From: Ramlibacter albus
GTDB taxonomy: Bacteria; Pseudomonadota; Gammaproteobacteria; Burkholderiales; Burkholderiaceae_C
Direction: 5' to 3'
Length of the DNA stretch: 64,000 nt
NCBI RefSeq assembly: GCF_014297445.1
Contig: NZ_JACORU010000011.1
Location: 150,511 to 214,510, forward strand
The position numbers were made by a program, and so were the translations under genes. The notes under the pieces are model-generated. The model saw nothing but the letters and a program-made list of their open reading frames with translations, did no database searches and had not been told where the DNA came from. Each line of letters begins with the position of its first letter. Positions within the stretch are counted from its first letter, which is position 1. This document shows positions 60,437 through 64,000 of this stretch, in pieces.

Positions 60437-61267
60437 GTGCAGTCGTCATCAACCAACGCCATTGCAGTTTTTCCACGCGCGGCTCTCTCGAACCGCGCCG
60501 CGGAAGACGTGCTGTTGCCGGCGGGTCAAAACCTTGCAGATGACGTGCGGCGAATTTGGGCCAACGTCGCTCGACCTGCGAACAATGGTGATGACGGTGA
60601 AGCAGGACATCGGCGGCGGTCTCGCCATATCGTGCGGTTCTATCGCGAGCTCGCCGATCTCGGCCATCCGATCACGCGTGTCGAGCAGCTGGACGAGCGT
60701 CACGCCGTCGCGTTGCTAGACCACTGGCGCCGTAGCAAGAAGGCCCTGTCGACGATCCGTGGAGAGTGGTCGCTTCTGCGGGCGTGGGCCGCGGCGATCG
60801 GAAAGCCTGAGGTTGTTAGGCCGCTGACGCTGTACTGGAAGGAAAGCATCAAACGGCCGCCGCAGCCGGCCCCCGGACATTCAGCCAGGCACCAGGACAT
60901 CACGCTGCTGAATGCGCTCCGCGCCGGGAGCGATGCGACTCACTACTGGGTCGAACGCGCGTGTGCGGTGCTGCACTTGACGGTAGCTGAAGCGATGACG
61001 CTCGATTGCCAGCCGATTCTCCGGTTTCTCGAAGGCCGGCGAAACGTCGATCTCAAGGCGCGGCTCTGCGCCGCGATCGCGACCCGACCCCATGAGGCTC
61101 GCGAAGTTGCGCAGTCAATTCTGGCTTTCTTGCAATCCGTGGGCCGAGAGGTGTTGCTCTGGCAATCCGTGGATCTGGCAAAGGCAGTCACTCGTCACGC
61201 GAATCATCTCGCGTATCAGCGACGCCAACTCAAAAAGAAGCAGGTCGTGTTCCGGCAGGCCACTTGA
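60437..61267 (+). CDS. Recombinase-like protein lacking the catalytic half
   Basis: About 276 residues from GTG 60437 (GTG 60368 is an alternative). Residues about 60-135 (RHIVRFYRELADLGHPI, EQLDERHAVALLDHWRRSKKA, STIRGEWSLLRAWAAAIGK) look like the N-terminal core-binding domain of phage integrases. The C-terminal half is helical and has no R...H-x-x-R...Y set. It may bind DNA only. Placed where Rci-type recombinases lie in shufflon plasmids, but no shufflon is visible. Confidence 0.55.
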   Translation: MQSSSTNAIAVFPRAALSNRAAEDVLLPAGQNLADDVRRIWANVARPANNGDDGEAGHRRRSRHIVRFYRELADLGHPITRVEQLDERHAVALLDHWRRSKKALSTIRGEWSLLRAWAAAIGKPEVVRPLTLYWKESIKRPPQPAPGHSARHQDITLLNALRAGSDATHYWVERACAVLHLTVAEAMTLDCQPILRFLEGRRNVDLKARLCAAIATRPHEAREVAQSILAFLQSVGREVLLWQSVDLAKAVTRHANHLAYQRRQLKKKQVVFRQAT

Positions 61268-61324
61268 CGGACCCGCCTTCCTTGCTAGCTTACTTTGAAC
61301 ATTCACCAAGAAGGAAATTCACCG

Positions 61325-62368
61325 ATGAAGAAACGACAATTCATGTCTGTGGTCTTTGCCACCATTCTCAGCGCCGTCGCGTTCTTGACGGCCTGCGGGG
61401 GAGGAGGCGGTGGCGGGGGCGGAACGACAGATGTGACGACGAGTACTCCGACAACCACCACGCCCGTCCCGGCCACGCAGACGGGCCCTAAAGCGGCGAT
61501 GTACCAATACATCGACAGCTTCCGAGCCAATGGCGGCTTCGGTTCACTTACCTCGGATGGGCGCGTGGAGAACGCCGCCCAGGCGCACTCGAACTACCTC
61601 ACTACGAACTTCTACGCGAACGGCGTCCCCGACCCCATCCTCTTCACGCTGACATCTGCTGGTCTTCCCTTCGCGCACTACGAGGAAGCGACCCGACCGG
61701 GATTCACTGGCGCCGTGCCGGACGATCGTCTGCGCGCCGCCGGCTACGTGCCCACGCGATCGTCGGAGGTCAGTGGCTCGCAATTCGGGGCCGCGGCAGG
61801 CGCTGACCCCGATACGAAGGGATGTGTCGACCAGCTGATCGGGACCGTCTTCCACCGCGCGGCACTGCTGGACACCACCATGGACAGCATCGGCGTGGGG
61901 ATCGGCTCGGCCGTCCGCGACGGCAATGGCTTTCTGCTGCGCAACTGCGTGATCAACCTGGCCTCTCAAAGCGCAGTGCGTGTGCTCCCGAGCGGGTGGA
62001 TCGGCATCACGCCGTACGCGGGGCAAATCGGGATAGCAACGAAGATGTCGCCCGAGGTTCCCGATCCGACCCCAACGATCGCCGTCGAAGGCTATCCCAT
62101 CAGCATTCAGATCGCGCCCGAGTTCAGCCTAGCTGTCGATACCTTCTCGGTCTCCGATGGCTCCGGCTCCCAGGTGCCCGGACTGGTGGTGACTCGCGCC
62201 CAAAGCACACTGTTGCGCGCCAACGAGGCGTACTTCGTGCCCAATGGTGCTCTGCGTCCGAACACCACGTATACAGTGTCCTTCGCGGGCCGCGCGTCCC
62301 CCGTTCAAGGTGCGGCCGGAGCATGGGTGCCGATCAAGACGTGGACTTTCACCACGGGGGCTCAATAG
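61325..62368 (+). CDS. CAP-domain lipoprotein
   Basis: A 347-residue lipoprotein: lipobox LTAC followed by nine glycines and a Thr/Pro link, then a CAP/SCP-like domain (MYQYIDSFRANGGFGSLT, NAAQAHSNYL, FHRAALLDTTMDSIGVG, 55-240) and an Ig-like C-terminal domain ending in TWTFTTGAQ. It is likely outer-membrane or surface exposed. Role unknown; CAP proteins bind lipids or cell-wall parts. Confidence 0.75.
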   Translation: MKKRQFMSVVFATILSAVAFLTACGGGGGGGGGTTDVTTSTPTTTTPVPATQTGPKAAMYQYIDSFRANGGFGSLTSDGRVENAAQAHSNYLTTNFYANGVPDPILFTLTSAGLPFAHYEEATRPGFTGAVPDDRLRAAGYVPTRSSEVSGSQFGAAAGADPDTKGCVDQLIGTVFHRAALLDTTMDSIGVGIGSAVRDGNGFLLRNCVINLASQSAVRVLPSGWIGITPYAGQIGIATKMSPEVPDPTPTIAVEGYPISIQIAPEFSLAVDTFSVSDGSGSQVPGLVVTRAQSTLLRANEAYFVPNGALRPNTTYTVSFAGRASPVQGAAGAWVPIKTWTFTTGAQ

Positions 62369-62487
62369 AGTCCACGCGCTACCCGCGCGCCACGGCTGCG
62401 ATCGCTTGCCGCGTGCGCGCCTGACTGGTCCAATACACGAACGCAGGTCGTCGACCCGCTAGCTGCCTCAGGGCAAGCATTCACCCA

Positions 62488-62505
62488 CACAGGGCCTTCC
62501 CTGTG
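62488..62505 (+). promoter_or_regulatory. Leader hairpin of the recurrent family
   Basis: CACAGGG-cctt-CCCTGTG, with CCCA before and CGG after. The start codon is 22 bases downstream. Confidence 0.55.
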
Positions 62506-62527
62506 CGGAGGTCCAAGGAGAACGTCC

Positions 62528-62704
62528 ATGGGCCTCTGGCCTTACATCCTCATCGCGGTTGTTCTGGCGCTGGCTGCTTTCAGCGGTCGGTCCACTTCAC
62601 CTCGGCATGTCGCCGGCGCTCCCGATGGAGGCGACTCGGACTTCCAACGCATCCAGCGTGAAGAAGCCGAGCTCCTCCTCAGGCAGCACGCAGACGACGA
62701 GTAA
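62528..62704 (+). CDS. Small single-pass membrane protein
   Basis: A 58-residue protein (MGLWPYILIAVVLALAAFSGR... ending RQHADDE) behind AAGGAGAACGTCC. One N-terminal membrane helix and an acidic, helical cytoplasmic tail. Function unknown. The leader hairpin and strong ribosome site argue that it is real. Confidence 0.6.
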   Translation: MGLWPYILIAVVLALAAFSGRSTSPRHVAGAPDGGDSDFQRIQREEAELLLRQHADDE

Positions 62705-62736
62705 CGCTCGCCGGCAATCGCCGGTGACGACAACCA

Positions 62737-62768
62737 CCCCTGCAGGGCAAGTGCATTGCCCTGAGGGG
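62737..62768 (+). promoter_or_regulatory. Leader hairpin of the recurrent family
   Basis: CCCC-tg-CAGGGCAA, loop GTGCA, TTGCCCTG-a-GGGG. A perfect inner stem of eight and an outer clamp of four, the clearest member. The ATG is 35 bases downstream. Confidence 0.7.
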
Positions 62769-62803
62769 CCATGCGTCCCTGCTTTCCCCCAGAAAGAGAA
62801 CGT

Positions 62804-63334
62804 ATGAAAAACATCATCCAGAGCTTCTGCGGCTTGCCGTGGGCGCAACGTGCCATCGTGATCGCAGAGGCGGTTGCGCTGGTGACATTGCTGCTCGTGG
62901 TGCCGGGACCGGCCAAGGCGCAATCAGGCGATGTGTACGCGCCTTCGCAGGCGCAAGTCTCGGGCCAGGTGTTCGAGGCAACTGTTGTGCAGGTCAGCCT
63001 GAAGGAAGTCGAGGCCAGTACGACGGCACGCCTGGCCGGAGGCGCTGTCGGTTCGACGGTCGCGATCGCGCTGGGCAGCCGCGCAAAGGGCGACAGCCGA
63101 TTCGCCGTCCAAGCCGTGAGCGGAGTGCTTGGAGGGCTCCTTGGCGAGCGCGGCGCCCACATGGTGGCCGGAACCCATGCCCAAGAGGTCGTGGTGTTGA
63201 TCGCTCAACCGGTTGGCGGACCGCGCCTTCAGGTGATCGTTCAGCCAGCCCCGTACCAGGCTGTGACGGCAGGCGAAGCGGTCTACGTCACGGTGATCAG
63301 CGGCACCTACCGCGTGATCAAGCGCACGTCGTAG
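62804..63334 (+). CDS. Exported glycine-zipper protein, SlyB-like
   Basis: A 176-residue protein with signal peptide ending AKAQ. The centre has a glycine-zipper pair (LAGGAVGSTVAIALGSRA and SGVLGGLLGERGAH), as in SlyB/Pcp-type outer-membrane proteins, then a beta-rich C-terminus. No lipobox is seen. RBS AAAGAGAACGT. Confidence 0.65.
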   Translation: MKNIIQSFCGLPWAQRAIVIAEAVALVTLLLVVPGPAKAQSGDVYAPSQAQVSGQVFEATVVQVSLKEVEASTTARLAGGAVGSTVAIALGSRAKGDSRFAVQAVSGVLGGLLGERGAHMVAGTHAQEVVVLIAQPVGGPRLQVIVQPAPYQAVTAGEAVYVTVISGTYRVIKRTS

Positions 63335-63356
63335 GACGTCCCCAACGCAGTACTCG

Positions 63357-63389
63357 AAAGGCCCGGAAGCAGCAATGCACCGGGCCTTT
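63357..63389. terminator. Terminator between convergent genes
   Basis: AAAGGCCCGG (63357-63366) with CCGGGCCTTT (63380-63389), then CATTCTT. The palindromic A/T ends suit both strands. Confidence 0.8.
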
Positions 63390-63422
63390 CATTCTTGGGG
63401 GAGCGCTGTCGGAGAATCTGCT

Positions 63423-63887
63423 TTACGCGAGCGACAGTTGCGATGCAGATCCACCGGCAACATCGTAGAGTTCCAGGGACACGCGCTTTCGCGCCTGCTT
63501 CGCCGCCTGCAGGACATGATCGAACCGCTTCTCGCGCCGGCGCTCGAAGACTACAACCTGGTCACTGGCAGCGATCAGCTGGGTGGCAAGCGCACGACTC
63601 GCCCGGCCCGCCGGGCTTCCGACGTATTGCACCGGTACGAAGTGGCTGAGCGCCCAGTTGTGAACATTCCAAGCTGCTTGCCGGTGGCACGCGGTCACTA
63701 GGGTCCACGTTGGCGAAGGTGTCACCAGCTTTGCCAGCTTCACGCCAACCACATCACTGGGCGCGCCTTCGGCGCCGAAGACGCTCACACGTGAACCAGC
63801 CCTCCACACATCGAAGCGCTCAAGGCACGCATCCATGAATCGCTCGGGCAGACCCATGGCTGCAAGATTCCTCTTCACGGGGTCCAT
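63423..63887 (-). CDS. Unknown protein, possible nucleotide-binding (SLOG/DprA-like) fold
   Basis: A 154-residue protein. HFVPVQYVGSPAGRASRALATQ followed by SDQVVVFERRREKRFDHVLQ and KRVSLELYD resembles the second half of small Rossmann-type SLOG domains, where a Gly-Ser-x-Gly-x-x-x-R loop precedes a strand with an acidic or aromatic end. The likeness is weak. It converges with the glycine-zipper gene. The last 113 bases of the window after it hold no visible gene. Confidence 0.5.
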   Translation of the reverse strand: MDPVKRNLAAMGLPERFMDACLERFDVWRAGSRVSVFGAEGAPSDVVGVKLAKLVTPSPTWTLVTACHRQAAWNVHNWALSHFVPVQYVGSPAGRASRALATQLIAASDQVVVFERRREKRFDHVLQAAKQARKRVSLELYDVAGGSASQLSLA

Positions 63888-64000
63888 TTGATTTCAGTGC
63901 AGAAAGTGACGGTTCGTGCCTCCCCGCAGAGCGAGGATTGGCGCGGGGTCTGCTCCAGGGGCGAGCGTAAGTGCTTGTCACGCTTTGAGTTTCTGTTGGT

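Noticed and set aside
57781..61267. Shufflon at the 3' end of pilV
   Set aside because: No inverted recombination repeats or alternative pilV ends were found, and the following recombinase-like protein lacks catalytic residues.

Overview
The window looks like part of a large conjugative plasmid, or an integrative conjugative element, from a high-GC betaproteobacterium, most likely of the order Burkholderiales. The reasons are a PRTRC gene set, a trb-type secretion cluster in the gene order known from Tn4371-like elements, a MobH-type relaxase with its TraD, FlhDC-like activators, and the GC-rich codon use. No rRNA, tRNA, insertion sequence, CRISPR array or replication initiator is visible. 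The replicon type is therefore inferred. All product names come from motif reading, not database searches.

Layout. (1) 1-4.0 kb: the 3' part of a PRTRC operon (end of a probable E gene, then C, F, B, A, ThiF). The C-B-A-ThiF set reads as a bacterial ubiquitin-like pathway: small modifier, E2-like protein with a candidate catalytic cysteine, JAMM peptidase and E1-like adenylyltransferase. (2) 4.1-6.8 kb, minus strand: a UvrD-like helicase and an unknown gene. (3) 7.4-12.3 kb: small unknown genes, a CobS/MoxR-like AAA+ ATPase, and an SSB-like protein. (4) 12.3-16.6 kb: nrdA and nrdB behind a long structured leader. (5) 16.8-21.3 kb: a DUF3150-like protein, a CobT-like zincin-VWA protein, and a P4-type primase. 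(6) 21.4-28.4 kb: a regulatory island with a haem-oxygenase-fold diiron protein, a receiver protein, a LuxR-type regulator, a CqsS-like histidine kinase and a repressor-like protein. Three promoters there share one box. (7) 28.4-47.4 kb: an FlhD/FlhC-like pair, MobH relaxase, TraD, DUF4400 and a P-type type IV secretion system, with a membrane-anchored tandem AAA+ ATPase inserted. (8) 47.4-59.3 kb: a type IVb (thin) pilus operon that overlaps the secretion operon by four bases. (9) 59.4-64.0 kb: a proline-rich exported protein, a recombinase-like protein without a catalytic half, a CAP-domain lipoprotein, small membrane proteins and one minus-strand gene.

How the parts work together. Regions 7 and 8 form one DNA-transfer apparatus: DNA processing (TraI, TraD), the envelope channel (VirB1-VirB11 equivalents) and a pilus for mating-pair contact, probably switched on by the FlhDC-like pair. 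Regions 1-5 look like plasmid maintenance and nucleotide/DNA metabolism. Many genes in regions 1-5 and 9 are preceded by a compact hairpin just upstream of the ribosome binding site. This recurrent leader architecture, together with the PRTRC pathway, is the most unusual signal in the window.
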